Positions 46,289-55,029 of a stretch of DNA of 64,000 bases are shown in pieces (positions within the stretch are counted from its first letter, which is position 1; every line of letters begins with the position of its first letter). Source of the DNA: Caenispirillum bisanense (GTDB lineage Bacteria > Pseudomonadota > Alphaproteobacteria > Rhodospirillales > Rhodospirillaceae); NCBI RefSeq assembly GCF_039523075.1, contig NZ_BAAAEP010000024.1, forward strand, positions 1 through 64,000, read 5' to 3'. The notes under the pieces were generated by a model. The model saw only the letters and a list, made by a program, of their open reading frames with translations. It was not told the origin of the DNA and did no database searches. A program made the translations under genes and the position numbers.

Positions 46289-47499
46289 GGGAGATCATCC
46301 TCTTGCCGGGCTCTACGGGTCAGGCCGATCACCAGCACCACCGGCAACCACAGGATGTACCAGTTTTCTTCGGGCGAGCGGATGATGGAGCCGAGGTCGG
46401 TCAGCCCCGCCACCGCCGGCAGGGTCAGCGTCGCCGCCAGCAGCGCCCGCAGCCGCCCCTCGGCCCGGCGAAGTGCCCGCCGCGCCAGCGTCGCCAGCAG
46501 CGCCAGCACCAGCGCCAGCCCGACCACGCCGGTGTAGTAGAAGGCGGAGACATACAGGCTGTGGGGAAAGTTGTAGGCCTGCTTGAAGAGGCCGTTCTCG
46601 GCGATGCCCCGGCCGATCAGCGGCCGTTCCAGCCCGTGGCCGATGGCGGCGGACCAGATTTCCATGCGGTAGGAGGGTCGGTTGAGGTTGTCCTGCGCCG
46701 CCGCCAGCAGACCGCGCAGCACCTCGGGCAGCGGCAGACTGTCCGGCGCGATGCCCGAGGCCACCACCAGCCCCACCGCCGCCGCCAGCCCGCCGGCCGC
46801 CACCACCGCGGCGATCAGGGCGCGCGATCCGGCCAGCACCGCATAGACAGTCAGCACCGCCCCCCAGGCGAGCGTCGGGCCGCGGCTGCCGGTCGCCAGC
46901 ACGAAGACCGTCACCGCCACCAGGGCCGCCGCCGCCAGCAGCCGCACCCGCGCCGGCTCGTCGCGGGCCAGCAGCGGCAGGGCGAGCACGCCGGCGAAGA
47001 TCATGACGTTGGCGCCCAGGATAGGGTGGCGGGTTTCCGCCCAGCCGTGCAACCGGGTCTGGCCGCCGTCGTCGAGGGCGAACAGGGTCAGCGACAGCAC
47101 CGCATTGACCACCGCCGCCGCCGGCACCGCCAGCATCAGCCGCCGCAGCCACACCGCCGGGGCGGTGGCGAAGAAGGCCGTGCCGGCCAGCAGGAAGACG
47201 CTGGTGGTGAACCAGCCGGACGCCGACTTGCGCGCCGCCCCCGGCAGCGGATCGACGCTCCACAGGATCGACAGCGCATACCAGCCGGCCGCTGCCAGGG
47301 CCAGCAGCAGGGCCGGGTCGCGCAGCCAGCCGGCGCCGTGCCGCTCCCGCCACACCAGCCACAGGGTCAGCGGCAGGATCAGGGCATAGAACGGAAAGGC
47401 CCAGGTAGGATTGGGCCGCACCAGATAGCCGGCGGCGACGAAGACGGTGAACAGGGCGGCGAAGACATCCGGCCGCCGCAGGAAGGCTAGCGCGCCCAC
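46285..47499 (-). CDS. O-antigen ligase / polymerase-like membrane protein
   Basis: A 404-residue protein with about 10-12 hydrophobic segments and a larger periplasmic loop near residues 260-315. The loop contains NRPSYRMEIWSAAIGHGLERPLIGRGI followed by AYNFPHSLYVSAFYYTGVVG. The pattern R-x3-W..G....P..G.G, then H..Y, is the O-antigen ligase (WaaL/Wzy-C) signature. Such enzymes join undecaprenyl-linked glycan to lipid A core in the periplasm, or polymerise it. It overlaps the neighbouring glycosyltransferase genes at both ends (4 and 13 bases). Confidence 0.88.
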   Translation of the reverse strand: MGALAFLRRPDVFAALFTVFVAAGYLVRPNPTWAFPFYALILPLTLWLVWRERHGAGWLRDPALLLALAAAGWYALSILWSVDPLPGAARKSASGWFTTSVFLLAGTAFFATAPAVWLRRLMLAVPAAAVVNAVLSLTLFALDDGGQTRLHGWAETRHPILGANVMIFAGVLALPLLARDEPARVRLLAAAALVAVTVFVLATGSRGPTLAWGAVLTVYAVLAGSRALIAAVVAAGGLAAAVGLVVASGIAPDSLPLPEVLRGLLAAAQDNLNRPSYRMEIWSAAIGHGLERPLIGRGIAENGLFKQAYNFPHSLYVSAFYYTGVVGLALVLALLATLARRALRRAEGRLRALLAATLTLPAVAGLTDLGSIIRSPEENWYILWLPVVLVIGLTRRARQEDDLP

Positions 47500-48536
47500 C
47501 GATAGGCCTCCGGGTCCAGCCCCTCGAACAGCACGGCGATCATGTAGGCGGCGACGCGGGTGCAGTCGAACAGGGCGCGGTAGGCGGCCCAGCCCGCTTC
47601 CGCCACCCGGCGGCGGGCGGCATCGTCGGCGTGGAAGAAGGCCAGCCGCTCGATCAGCTCGTCCTCGCTGCCGTAGAACGCCAGTTCGTCCTCGCCGAAC
47701 AGCTGGCCGTAGTCGGTGGCGCGGTCGATGAAGGTGAGCACGCCGCTGCCGGCCAGATGCGCCATGCGGTCGGAGGTATAAAGGTGGACGTCGTTGCGCC
47801 GGCTGAGGTTGAGGCCCATGGCGGCGTTGGACAGGGCGATCTCGTAGGCGCGGCCGAACTTGCGCGGCGCCCCGTTGACGCCGGGGAAGTCGCAGCGCAG
47901 GTCCGGCAGCCGGGCCTGGATCAGCCGCGCGATGTCGTTGCCGCAGGTGGTGCGGCCGGCGTGAAAGCGCGGCTCGGTCCCAAGGCCGGCGGGGAAGAAC
48001 AGGTCGGCCGCCAGGGCGTCGCGGGCCATGTCGAAGCAGCGGGCGCGCTCGATGGAGGGGTCGACCGGGTTGGGCAGGAAGGCGACGCGGTGGCGCCCCT
48101 GCCCCAGGTCGCGCAGCGTCGGCCCGGCGGTGGACACGAAGGTGACGTCGACGCGGCCGATCTTGCCGTTGATGCGGGCGACGTTATCGGCCTCGAACAG
48201 CGGGTCGACGTTCCACTGCGCCAGATGCACCCCCGGCACCAGATGGCGCAGGCGGTCCAGCGTCTCCGGCCGGATGGTGTCGGCGTGGCCGAACAGCACC
48301 AGGTCGGGCTGGAAGTCGGCCGCCACCTCCAGCAGCTTGCGGTTGACGCCCTTGATGCCGGCCTTGGTGGTGCGGAAGATGGTGCTGGCGCGTGCGATGT
48401 CGCGGTCGCTGAAGTTCAGCACGTTGTGACCGGCGCGGGCGAGCCCGTTGCTGATCTTGAACGGCACCCCGAAGTAGCCCGCGCCCTTGGCGCGGAGCAT
48501 CAGGTTGGCGACGTGGATGACCTTCAGCGGACGCAT
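47487..48536 (-). CDS. glycosyltransferase (Glyco_trans_1_2/CgeB-like)
   Basis: A 349-residue GT-B type protein beginning MRPLKVIHVANLMLRAKGAG. The C-terminal third reads GRAYEIALSNAAMGLNLSRRNDVHLYTSDRMAHLAGSG, the usual CgeB-like block of glycosyltransferases that act on surface glycans. FFHADDAARRRVAEAGW is also typical. Donor and acceptor are unknown. It is part of the tightly packed LPS cluster, overlaps the ligase gene by 13 bases and is preceded by the heptosyltransferase-like gene. Confidence 0.85.
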   Translation of the reverse strand: MRPLKVIHVANLMLRAKGAGYFGVPFKISNGLARAGHNVLNFSDRDIARASTIFRTTKAGIKGVNRKLLEVAADFQPDLVLFGHADTIRPETLDRLRHLVPGVHLAQWNVDPLFEADNVARINGKIGRVDVTFVSTAGPTLRDLGQGRHRVAFLPNPVDPSIERARCFDMARDALAADLFFPAGLGTEPRFHAGRTTCGNDIARLIQARLPDLRCDFPGVNGAPRKFGRAYEIALSNAAMGLNLSRRNDVHLYTSDRMAHLAGSGVLTFIDRATDYGQLFGEDELAFYGSEDELIERLAFFHADDAARRRVAEAGWAAYRALFDCTRVAAYMIAVLFEGLDPEAYRWAR

Positions 48537-48571
48537 GGTTCTTCGCGCAGTGACGGGCGGCAGCCTGCTTA

Positions 48572-49549
48572 TCATACTCCCGCGCCGGCCGTATCGGAAA
48601 ACAGCCGCCGCGCCGCCTGCTCCACCGTCGCCACTTCCAGGCTGGTCAGCAGCGAGCCGGTGGTGGCAACGTCGAACTCCGGCCGCGCCATGTGGCGGCG
48701 CCAGTCCTCCAGGCTTTCCGGCGTGCGGACGATGGCGGCGCGCGGCGACCACGGGCGGTAGAGGCGGTCGTCGGTCGGCCCGAACAGGCCGAGCGTCGGC
48801 GCCCCGGCCGCCGCCGCCATGTGCATGAGGCCGCTGTCGTTGCCGACATAGAGCCGGCAGCGACCAAGCGCCGCCGCCACCGTCAGCAGGTGCGGCCCGC
48901 CGACCAGATCCACCGCCTGCCCGTCCAGCGCCGCCAGCAGCGCCGCCGCCGCCTCGCGCTCGTTCGGCGCCCCGAACACCGCCACCCGCGCCCCCGGCAG
49001 CGGCCCGTCGGCGGCGGTCAGGCGGCGGGTAAGGTCGATCCAGTGGTCGATGGGCCACGACTTGCCGGGCCAGTTGGCGGTCGGCCCGACGCCCAGCACC
49101 GGCCCGCCGGCGGCCGGCAGCAGCCGTTCGGCCTCCGCCTCGTCCTCGGGGCGGGTCCAGATCACCGGCGGCGGCGGATCGTCCTGCAGGCCGAGGGCGG
49201 CGGCGGCCAGTTGCACCCGGTGCAGGCCGTCGATCTTCGGCACCGACTGGCGATGCCGCGCCCACAGCAGCCACGGCAGCGCGGACCGCCGCATGTCGAC
49301 GATGCGCCACCAGCGGGTGCCGACGGTCTGCCGCCACAGTTCGCGCCAATGGCCGGCGCGCTTGCGCTTGCGGACCACCAGCAGGCGGTCCAGGTTCGGC
49401 ACGGCGGCGAACAGTTGCTGCGGCACCGTGCCGCAGGCCACCGTCACCCGCAGGTCCGGTTCCTGCCGCAGCAGGTGGGCGAGCACGCCGGTCGACAGCA
49501 CCGCGTCGCCGATCTGGTTGGAGGTGATGAACAGCAGCCGCCGGGTCAT
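48572..49549 (-). CDS. GT9-family heptosyltransferase-like protein
   Basis: A 325-residue GT9 protein. The N-terminal motif is LLFITSNQIGDAVLSTGVLAHL, as in WaaC/WaaF. The donor-site half includes VLGVGPTANWPGKSWPIDHW and the signature YVGNDSGLMHMAAAAGAPTLGLFGPTDDRLYRPW. Members transfer ADP-heptose or related sugars to the LPS inner core. Which core position it serves cannot be decided, and no heptose synthesis genes are in the window. It starts 25 bases after the neighbouring gene. Confidence 0.9.
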   Translation of the reverse strand: MTRRLLFITSNQIGDAVLSTGVLAHLLRQEPDLRVTVACGTVPQQLFAAVPNLDRLLVVRKRKRAGHWRELWRQTVGTRWWRIVDMRRSALPWLLWARHRQSVPKIDGLHRVQLAAAALGLQDDPPPPVIWTRPEDEAEAERLLPAAGGPVLGVGPTANWPGKSWPIDHWIDLTRRLTAADGPLPGARVAVFGAPNEREAAAALLAALDGQAVDLVGGPHLLTVAAALGRCRLYVGNDSGLMHMAAAAGAPTLGLFGPTDDRLYRPWSPRAAIVRTPESLEDWRRHMARPEFDVATTGSLLTSLEVATVEQAARRLFSDTAGAGV

Positions 49550-49574
49550 GATCGCGCGTCCGTCCGCCCGCCGC

Positions 49575-50570
49575 TCAGCCGGCCGGCGCGGAAACGGCGG
49601 CGACGCGATGGGACACGTCGTTGCGCTCCCACAGCGGGCGCCAGTCGAAGAACGGCGGCAGGATCTCGTCGTACTGCAGGTGCACGGCGGCCGGGGCCAG
49701 CGGGCTGAAGGCCGGCATGCGGTCGAACAGCCGGTTGGTGGTCTGCCGCTCGCTGCCCAGCGCCCGCTTGCGGGTGCCGACGAAACGGGTGTTCTCGAAG
49801 CACTCCCACTGCTCGCGCACCACCCGGCCGTGGGTGAACAGGGTGTGGGTGGCGTTGTGGATGGTGCGCCAGCGCCGGTCGCGGCCGAGCACGATGTAGG
49901 ACGGCGGATGGTCCATGTAGAGCGAGCCGTGCTCCTGCGGGGCGATCACCAGATGGCTGCCGCAGCGCGCCGCCATGTCGCGGTAGAAGTCCCACATGGC
50001 GAGCACGCCGTCGGTCTCGTGCAGCCAGTCGTCCTCAACGAAATAGGTCAGGCCGTCCTGCTGCCGCGCCCAGTCGAACTGCTGGTGCAGCGACGGCCCC
50101 TGGCCGGGTTCGGCGGTGGTCACCACCTCCACCGGCACGGCGGCGTCGGCCTCCGCCAGCACCTGCCGCAGGCGGGCGAGCGGGGCGGCATCGGACCGGT
50201 CGTCCAGCACCCGCAGGCTGACGCCGCCGCCGCCGTGGCGGGCGGCGTGGTTGAGCGACCGCACCAGCGACAGGGTGCAGCGCAGGGTCAGTTCCTCCAG
50301 GCTGCTGCCGGTCAGGCGCGGCTTGGGGTTTACGTTGCGGTTCTCGCGCAGGCAGGTGCGCAGGCAGACGTGCAGGGCATCAAGGTCCCCGGCCGGCGGG
50401 GCCGCCGGGCGAGGACGATCCTCCAGCGCCGCGACCGCCTCGCCCGCCTGCCCGTCGTCCAGGGCCCGCCGCACCATCCGCATGCCGCCGAGGCCGAGGC
50501 CGTTGTCGCGGCGGACCTGGTAGCCCTTCAGGCGGACGAGGGAATCGACAAGGCGGATGAGGGGGTTCAT
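49575..50570 (-). CDS. glycosyltransferase-like protein of unknown specificity
   Basis: A 331-residue soluble protein. It has a GT-A look: VSLRVLDDRSDAAPLARL, then QQDGLTYFVEDDWLHETDG with an acidic EDDW at the position where GT-A enzymes bind the metal-sugar-nucleotide, then MAARCGSHLVIAPQEHGSLY. It does not match a glycosyltransferase family I can name. Lying between a GT9 and a GT4 gene in the same direction, it is likely a further sugar transferase or modifier of the LPS/O-unit. Confidence 0.65.
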   Translation of the reverse strand: MNPLIRLVDSLVRLKGYQVRRDNGLGLGGMRMVRRALDDGQAGEAVAALEDRPRPAAPPAGDLDALHVCLRTCLRENRNVNPKPRLTGSSLEELTLRCTLSLVRSLNHAARHGGGGVSLRVLDDRSDAAPLARLRQVLAEADAAVPVEVVTTAEPGQGPSLHQQFDWARQQDGLTYFVEDDWLHETDGVLAMWDFYRDMAARCGSHLVIAPQEHGSLYMDHPPSYIVLGRDRRWRTIHNATHTLFTHGRVVREQWECFENTRFVGTRKRALGSERQTTNRLFDRMPAFSPLAPAAVHLQYDEILPPFFDWRPLWERNDVSHRVAAVSAPAG

Positions 50571-50648
50571 GGCGGTGGTTCCGGCAGCGGGGTGGTTTTC
50601 ATGGCACAGCGACGGCGGCGCCGCAAGGGCCGCCCCGCCCCGCCCGCC

Positions 50649-51686
50649 TCAGCCGGCGGGCAGCCGCCGCAGCAGCTGGTCCATCTCCGCCGCCGCCGCC
50701 TGCCAGGTGCGGCGGCGCTGGGGGGCGCGGGCGGCTTCCGACAGGCTGGCGTGCATGGCGTCGTTGCGCAGCAGCTCCACCGCCACGTTGGCGAAGGCGC
50801 TGGCATCGGGCACCAGATAGCCGGTCTGGCCGTTGTCCACCCGCTCCGCCACCGCCGGATAGCCGCGCGCCACCGCCGGGCAGCCGGCCGCCTGGCTGTC
50901 GGCCAGGGTCCAGCACGCCATGTCGTCGGGGTGGCCGGGGTAGAGGTGGACCCGCGCCGTGCGATAGGCCTTGGCCATGCCTTCGTCGCCCATGGGCTCC
51001 AGCACCGCGACGCCATGGTCCTGGCCGCGCAGGCAGCGGGCGACCAGCGGCCGCAGGTCTTCCGGCGCCGCCTCGGGGTCGATCATCGCCTTGTGCAGGC
51101 TGGCGGAATAGACGTCGAGCAACGCCTCCGGCACCTGCGGCCGCACCTCGTCCATCCACAGGTCGAGCAGCCAGTCGAGGCCGTGGCTCGGGTGGGTGGT
51201 GACCACGGCGCGGGGCGGCCCGGCTTCGTCGGGCGTCGCCGGGGTGCGGTGGTAGGCGGGCGCCACGCCGGGGCGGATGACGACACCGTCGCCCTTGTGC
51301 CGGGCCTTCTGAGTGTCGCCGATGAACACCAGCGTCGGCTGCATGGCGCCGAGGATGGACTTCGCCGCCGCCTTGCCGAGGTATTCCGGCGCCGCCGTCA
51401 CCCACAGCAGGCGGCGGCCGGGGCGGCGCACCGTTTCCAGCAGCGACGGCCGGCGGAAGGCGATCAGGGCGTCGGCCTCCAGCGGGCGCGGCGCCTCCGG
51501 GTTGTGCCAGCGCGCATTGTCGATGGGCATGGAGTACTGACAGCGGTTGTAGACGTGGACCTCGTGCCCGCGCCCGGCCAGCGGCCCCGGCAGCAGGGCG
51601 AAGGCCTTCTCGGCGCCGCCCAGGGGGGCGCGGGCCGGCGTCCAGGCGTCGAAGGGAACGGAGTCGTCGAACAGGCAGACTTTCAT
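50649..51686 (-). CDS. GT4-like glycosyltransferase
   Basis: A 345-residue GT-B protein: MKVCLFDDSVPFDAWTPARAPLGGAEKAFALL has the G-G-A-E acceptor-side motif of GT4 enzymes. The donor half shows VVTTHPSHGLDWLLDLW, LLDVYSASLHKAM, HLYPGHPDDMACWTLADSQAAGCP. The usual E-x7-E first Glu appears as D, so catalytic details may differ. It is the promoter-proximal gene of the LPS cluster; the divergent ygfZ-like gene starts 122 bases away, so the cluster promoter should lie at 51687-51808. Confidence 0.85.
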   Translation of the reverse strand: MKVCLFDDSVPFDAWTPARAPLGGAEKAFALLPGPLAGRGHEVHVYNRCQYSMPIDNARWHNPEAPRPLEADALIAFRRPSLLETVRRPGRRLLWVTAAPEYLGKAAAKSILGAMQPTLVFIGDTQKARHKGDGVVIRPGVAPAYHRTPATPDEAGPPRAVVTTHPSHGLDWLLDLWMDEVRPQVPEALLDVYSASLHKAMIDPEAAPEDLRPLVARCLRGQDHGVAVLEPMGDEGMAKAYRTARVHLYPGHPDDMACWTLADSQAAGCPAVARGYPAVAERVDNGQTGYLVPDASAFANVAVELLRNDAMHASLSEAARAPQRRRTWQAAAAEMDQLLRRLPAG

Positions 51687-51808
51687 CGGACAACCGTGCA
51701 GTCAGCGGAGCCGCCGTTATAGGCCACCGCCGCAAGCCTTGCCAAGCGCGGCCCATGGCGCCACCTTTGGCGCAACGAGTCGCCACGAATGATCGCGAAG
51801 GGCAGGCC

Positions 51809-52735
51809 ATGGCCGACATCCGCTACACCGTTCTGGAACACCGCGGCCTCCTCACCATCGCCGGCGAGGACCGCCGCACTTTCCTGCAGGGGCTGGTTTC
51901 CAACGACGTCACCAAGGTGGCGCCCGACCGCGCCGTGTGGGCGGCGCTGCTGACGCCGCAGGGCAAGTTCCTGCACGACATGGTCATCGTCGAGATGGGC
52001 GAGACGCTGTTCCTTGAAGCCGAACAGGCCCGCCTGGACGACCTGAAGACCCGCCTGTCGCGCTATCGCCTGCGCGCCAAGGTACAGATCGCCGTCGCCG
52101 AGGGCTGGGAGGTGGCGGCGGTGTTCGGTGCCGGGGCCGCCGCCCGCCTGGGCCTGCCGGAGAACGCCCCCGGCGCCGTACTGCCGCTGCCGGGCGGCGA
52201 CGGCGACGGCATCGCCTTCACCGACCCGCGCCTGGCCGGGGCGCCGCTGCGCGTCATCGCCCCGACGGAGCGGGCCGCCGCCGTCCTCGCCGACCTGGGC
52301 GCCGTGCCGGCCGGCCGGGACGACTACGAGGCCCTGCGCATCGGCCTCGGCCTGCCCGACGGCAGCCGCGACATCGAGGTGGAAAAGGGCCTGCTGCTGG
52401 AGTCGGGCTTCGACGAACTGAACGGCGTCGACTTCAAGAAGGGCTGCTACGTCGGCCAGGAACTCACCGCCCGCACCAAGTACCGCGGCCTGACCAAGAA
52501 GCGCCTGCTGCCGCTGACCCTGCCCCCCGGCCACACGGCGGCGCCGGGCACGCCCCTGCTCACCGCCGACGGCAAGGAGGCCGGCGAGGTGCGCACCAGC
52601 GTGTCCGGCCGCGCCCTGGCCCTGGTGCGGCTGGAGCACCGCGAGGCGCCGCTCACCGCCGACGGCGTGGCGGTGACGGTGGCACTGCCCGACTGGGTGC
52701 GCCTGCCGCAGCCGAAAGAGGCGGCCGGAACCTGA
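51809..52735 (+). CDS. ygfZ: YgfZ-type folate-binding Fe-S maintenance protein
   Basis: A 308-residue GcvT-fold protein with the YgfZ signature KKGCYVGQELTARTKYRG (about residues 210-227, with the invariant Cys). The N-terminus RTFLQGLVSNDVTK is also typical. YgfZ/IBA57 helps repair or assemble certain Fe-S proteins, with tetrahydrofolate. It is distinct from true GcvT at 4998. The ATG at 51809 is preferred to 51755. It overlaps the next lipoprotein-like gene by one base. Confidence 0.92.
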   Translation: MADIRYTVLEHRGLLTIAGEDRRTFLQGLVSNDVTKVAPDRAVWAALLTPQGKFLHDMVIVEMGETLFLEAEQARLDDLKTRLSRYRLRAKVQIAVAEGWEVAAVFGAGAAARLGLPENAPGAVLPLPGGDGDGIAFTDPRLAGAPLRVIAPTERAAAVLADLGAVPAGRDDYEALRIGLGLPDGSRDIEVEKGLLLESGFDELNGVDFKKGCYVGQELTARTKYRGLTKKRLLPLTLPPGHTAAPGTPLLTADGKEAGEVRTSVSGRALALVRLEHREAPLTADGVAVTVALPDWVRLPQPKEAAGT

Positions 52736-53277
52736 TGATGCGCCTGCTGTCCCGCCGCATCCTGCTGCCGGTCGCCGCCGTCGTCGGCCTCGGTCTTGGC
52801 GCCGTCGCCTCGTCGTGCGGCCACCAGCCGCCGTTCCAGCAGCTCAGCCGCAGCGGCGCCGAATACGGCCAGCGGCTGGCGCAGCGGGTGAACAATCCCG
52901 CCCCCGCCACGGTCTACGAGTCGCCGCCGCCGGGCTGGCTGTGGACGGCATGGCTGGCCGACTTCCTGCCCGCCGTCACCGCCTGCATGGACGCCAGCGG
53001 CGAACCCGCCGCCATGGCGACCCAGGCCTGGCCGGTGCGGACCGGGGTGGTGGGCGTCCACCTGCGGGCGCCGGATGGCCGCCGGTGGGATTGCCTGGCG
53101 CCGTCGCAGGGCATGGCGGTGGAGCGCATCGAGGCCCTGCCCGCCGATGCCCCGCCGGAAGGCCCGGTGTTCGCCCGCCTCGCCGAAACCGAGCCGCCGC
53201 CCGGCTGCGGGCCGGCCAGCGCCGCCGTGTCGGCCAGCGGGCGCCACATCGGCTGGGTCATGCCGGGGCCGTGCTGA
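52735..53277 (+). CDS. secreted or lipoprotein-like protein of unknown function
   Basis: A 180-residue protein. It begins with basic MMRLLSRRILLPVAAVVGLGLGAVASSCGH, a signal peptide with a Cys at residue 28 that could be lipidated, though the -1 and -2 residues (SS) are not ideal. The mature part has four more Cys, one in CMDASGE, one in RWDCLAPSQG and two near PGCGPAS and the terminal MPGPC. No family is recognised. It starts at the ATG overlapping the ygfZ stop (TGATG), so it is co-translated with it. Confidence 0.75.
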   Translation: MMRLLSRRILLPVAAVVGLGLGAVASSCGHQPPFQQLSRSGAEYGQRLAQRVNNPAPATVYESPPPGWLWTAWLADFLPAVTACMDASGEPAAMATQAWPVRTGVVGVHLRAPDGRRWDCLAPSQGMAVERIEALPADAPPEGPVFARLAETEPPPGCGPASAAVSASGRHIGWVMPGPC

Positions 53278-53382
53278 GGCGCGGCACTGTTTCCACCCGG
53301 TGAACGGTCCGGGTCCGCCGTCGCTGCCGACACCGCCGCGCCGCTGCCCTACCTTCAGGACAGCAACCCGGAGGTCATCGCC

Positions 53383-54150
53383 ATGCGCCCGTCAGTCCTG
53401 TTCGTCAGCCACGGTTCCCCCACCCTGGTGCTGGACCCCATCCCCGCCCATGCCGCCCTGCGGGCCCTTGGCGCCGCGTTGCCGGTGCCGGCGGCGGTGC
53501 TGGTGATCTCCGCCCACTGGGAGACGACGGCGCCGACCGTCGATGCGGCGCCGCAGCCCGCCACCATCCACGACTTTTACGGCTTCCCGGCCGACCTGTA
53601 CGCCCAGCGCTACGCCGCCCCCGGCGCCCCGGCGCTGGCCCGGCGGGCGCACGAGCTGCTGGCGGCGGCCGGGCTCGACCCGGCGCCGCCGGCGGAGCGC
53701 GGCCTCGACCATGGCGCCTGGGTGCCGCTGGCGCTGCTGCGGCCGGCGGCCGACGTGCCGGTGTTCCAGGTCTCGGTGGTCCCCGACCGCGATGCCGCCT
53801 GGCACCGCCGCCTGGGCGCGGCGCTGGCGCCGCTGCGGGATGAGGGGGTGATGATCGTCGGCAGCGGCGCCGTCACCCACACCCTGCGGGCCATCGACTG
53901 GCGCCGCCGTGGCGGTCCCGGCCTGCCGTGGGTGGAGGACTTCGCCGATGCGGTGGCGGCGCGGGTGACGGCGGGGGAGACGCTGGACGACTGGCTCACC
54001 CTGCCCCACGCCGCCGCCAACCACCCGAGCCCGGAACACTTCCTGCCCCTGCCGGCAGCGCAAGGGGCGGCCGGCGGCGCGGCGGCAACGCTGGTCCACC
54101 GCAGCACCGACTTCGCGGCCCTGCGCATGGATGTCTACCGCTGGGAATAA
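53383..54150 (+). CDS. DODA-type extradiol ring-opening dioxygenase
   Basis: A 255-residue protein of the LigB/DODA (YgiD) family. Start MRPSVLFVSHGSPTLVLDPI carries the first metal His in SHGSP; later blocks are VISAHWE, ERGLDHGAWVPLALLRPAADVPVFQVSV and the C-terminal RSTDFAALRMDVYRW. The family cleaves catechol rings with Fe2+ or Zn2+; E. coli YgiD acts on DOPA. The substrate here is unknown. It stands alone between the lipoprotein-like gene and the convergent DUF2794 gene. Confidence 0.9.
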   Translation: MRPSVLFVSHGSPTLVLDPIPAHAALRALGAALPVPAAVLVISAHWETTAPTVDAAPQPATIHDFYGFPADLYAQRYAAPGAPALARRAHELLAAAGLDPAPPAERGLDHGAWVPLALLRPAADVPVFQVSVVPDRDAAWHRRLGAALAPLRDEGVMIVGSGAVTHTLRAIDWRRRGGPGLPWVEDFADAVAARVTAGETLDDWLTLPHAAANHPSPEHFLPLPAAQGAAGGAAATLVHRSTDFAALRMDVYRWE

Positions 54151-54176
54151 GGGCGCGTCCTGACGGCCGCTCGGGC

Positions 54177-54518
54177 TCAGGGGGAGATCAGGCGCAGCGG
54201 CTTGTCGAACACGCTCAGCACGTCCAGCAGGCTGGTGCCGCGGCGCAGGCGGGTTTCGCCGGCGAACAGCACGTATTCCGGCTTGGCGTTGGGGCCCTTG
54301 GGCGCCATCTTCACCAGGGTGAACTGCGGGCTTTCGTGGGTGTGGCGATGCACCGAGAATCGGGCCATGCCGATGTCGTGGGCAATGCCGTAGTCGCGCC
54401 ATTCGCCCTTGGCGACCTGGCGGCTGTAGACGGCGAGCAGCGCGTTCAGTTCCGACCGGTTGAAGTACACCGGCGCACCGCGCTTGCGGCGGTCTGCGAG
54501 ACGGATGACCTGTGCCAT
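54177..54518 (-). CDS. DUF2794 family protein
   Basis: A 113-residue protein matching DUF2794, a family found in alphaproteobacteria. The block PVYFNRSELNALLAVYSRQVAKGEWRDYGIAHD is characteristic, followed by a central variable part and the C-terminal GTSLLDVLSVFDKPLRLIS. The function is unknown. It is convergent with the DODA dioxygenase gene 26 bases away. Its presence supports an alphaproteobacterial host. Confidence 0.88.
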   Translation of the reverse strand: MAQVIRLADRRKRGAPVYFNRSELNALLAVYSRQVAKGEWRDYGIAHDIGMARFSVHRHTHESPQFTLVKMAPKGPNAKPEYVLFAGETRLRRGTSLLDVLSVFDKPLRLISP

Positions 54519-54607
54519 GTGGGTCCGGGTCGCCTCCGTTGTAACCAGTCCGTCATCATTGTTGACCGGACCGCTGCCCAGGGCAAGCCGAAACGCCCCG
54601 GCCAGAC

Positions 54608-54892
54608 CTATTCCGGCGGCAGCATCACCGGCCCGGAAAGCGCCGGCGGCTGCGGCGGCGGCAGGGTAACAACGCGCGGCAGCGAGGTTCCGACCAACGT
54701 GTCGTGCTGGTTGGTGCTGGGCGCGTCATAGCAGGTGACCGCCGCCAGGGTGCGGTAGCAGAAGCGCGGCTTCGCCAGTTCCGCCACGAAGGCCGGATCG
54801 AGCGGCGGCGGCGGTTCCTGCGCACAGCCGCCGAGCGCGACGGAGCCGGCAACAGCCACGACGGCGGCAGCCAGCAGACGGAAGCGACGCAT
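54608..54892 (-). CDS. small proline-rich lipoprotein
   Basis: A 94-residue protein with a lipoprotein signal peptide: MRRFRLLAAAVVAVAGSVALGGCAQ, the lipobox LGGC with the lipidated Cys at about residue 23. The mature part is Pro-rich at both ends and has CYRTLAAVTCYDAPS with two Cys that may form a disulfide. It resembles the small alphaproteobacterial lipoproteins of unknown function. ATG 54892 is taken; a GTG lies one codon upstream. Confidence 0.75.
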   Translation of the reverse strand: MRRFRLLAAAVVAVAGSVALGGCAQEPPPPLDPAFVAELAKPRFCYRTLAAVTCYDAPSTNQHDTLVGTSLPRVVTLPPPQPPALSGPVMLPPE

Positions 54893-55029
54893 CACGGCGG
54901 GGTCTCCTTGTGGACGAGAACCGAATCGACAGGGGCAGTATGCCGCCGCGCGCGTTAACGAGTCTTCAACGCCCCGCGCCGCCGTGCAAGAATGCCGTCA
55001 ATCGTTCCAGAGCAAGGGATTGCGCCTGC

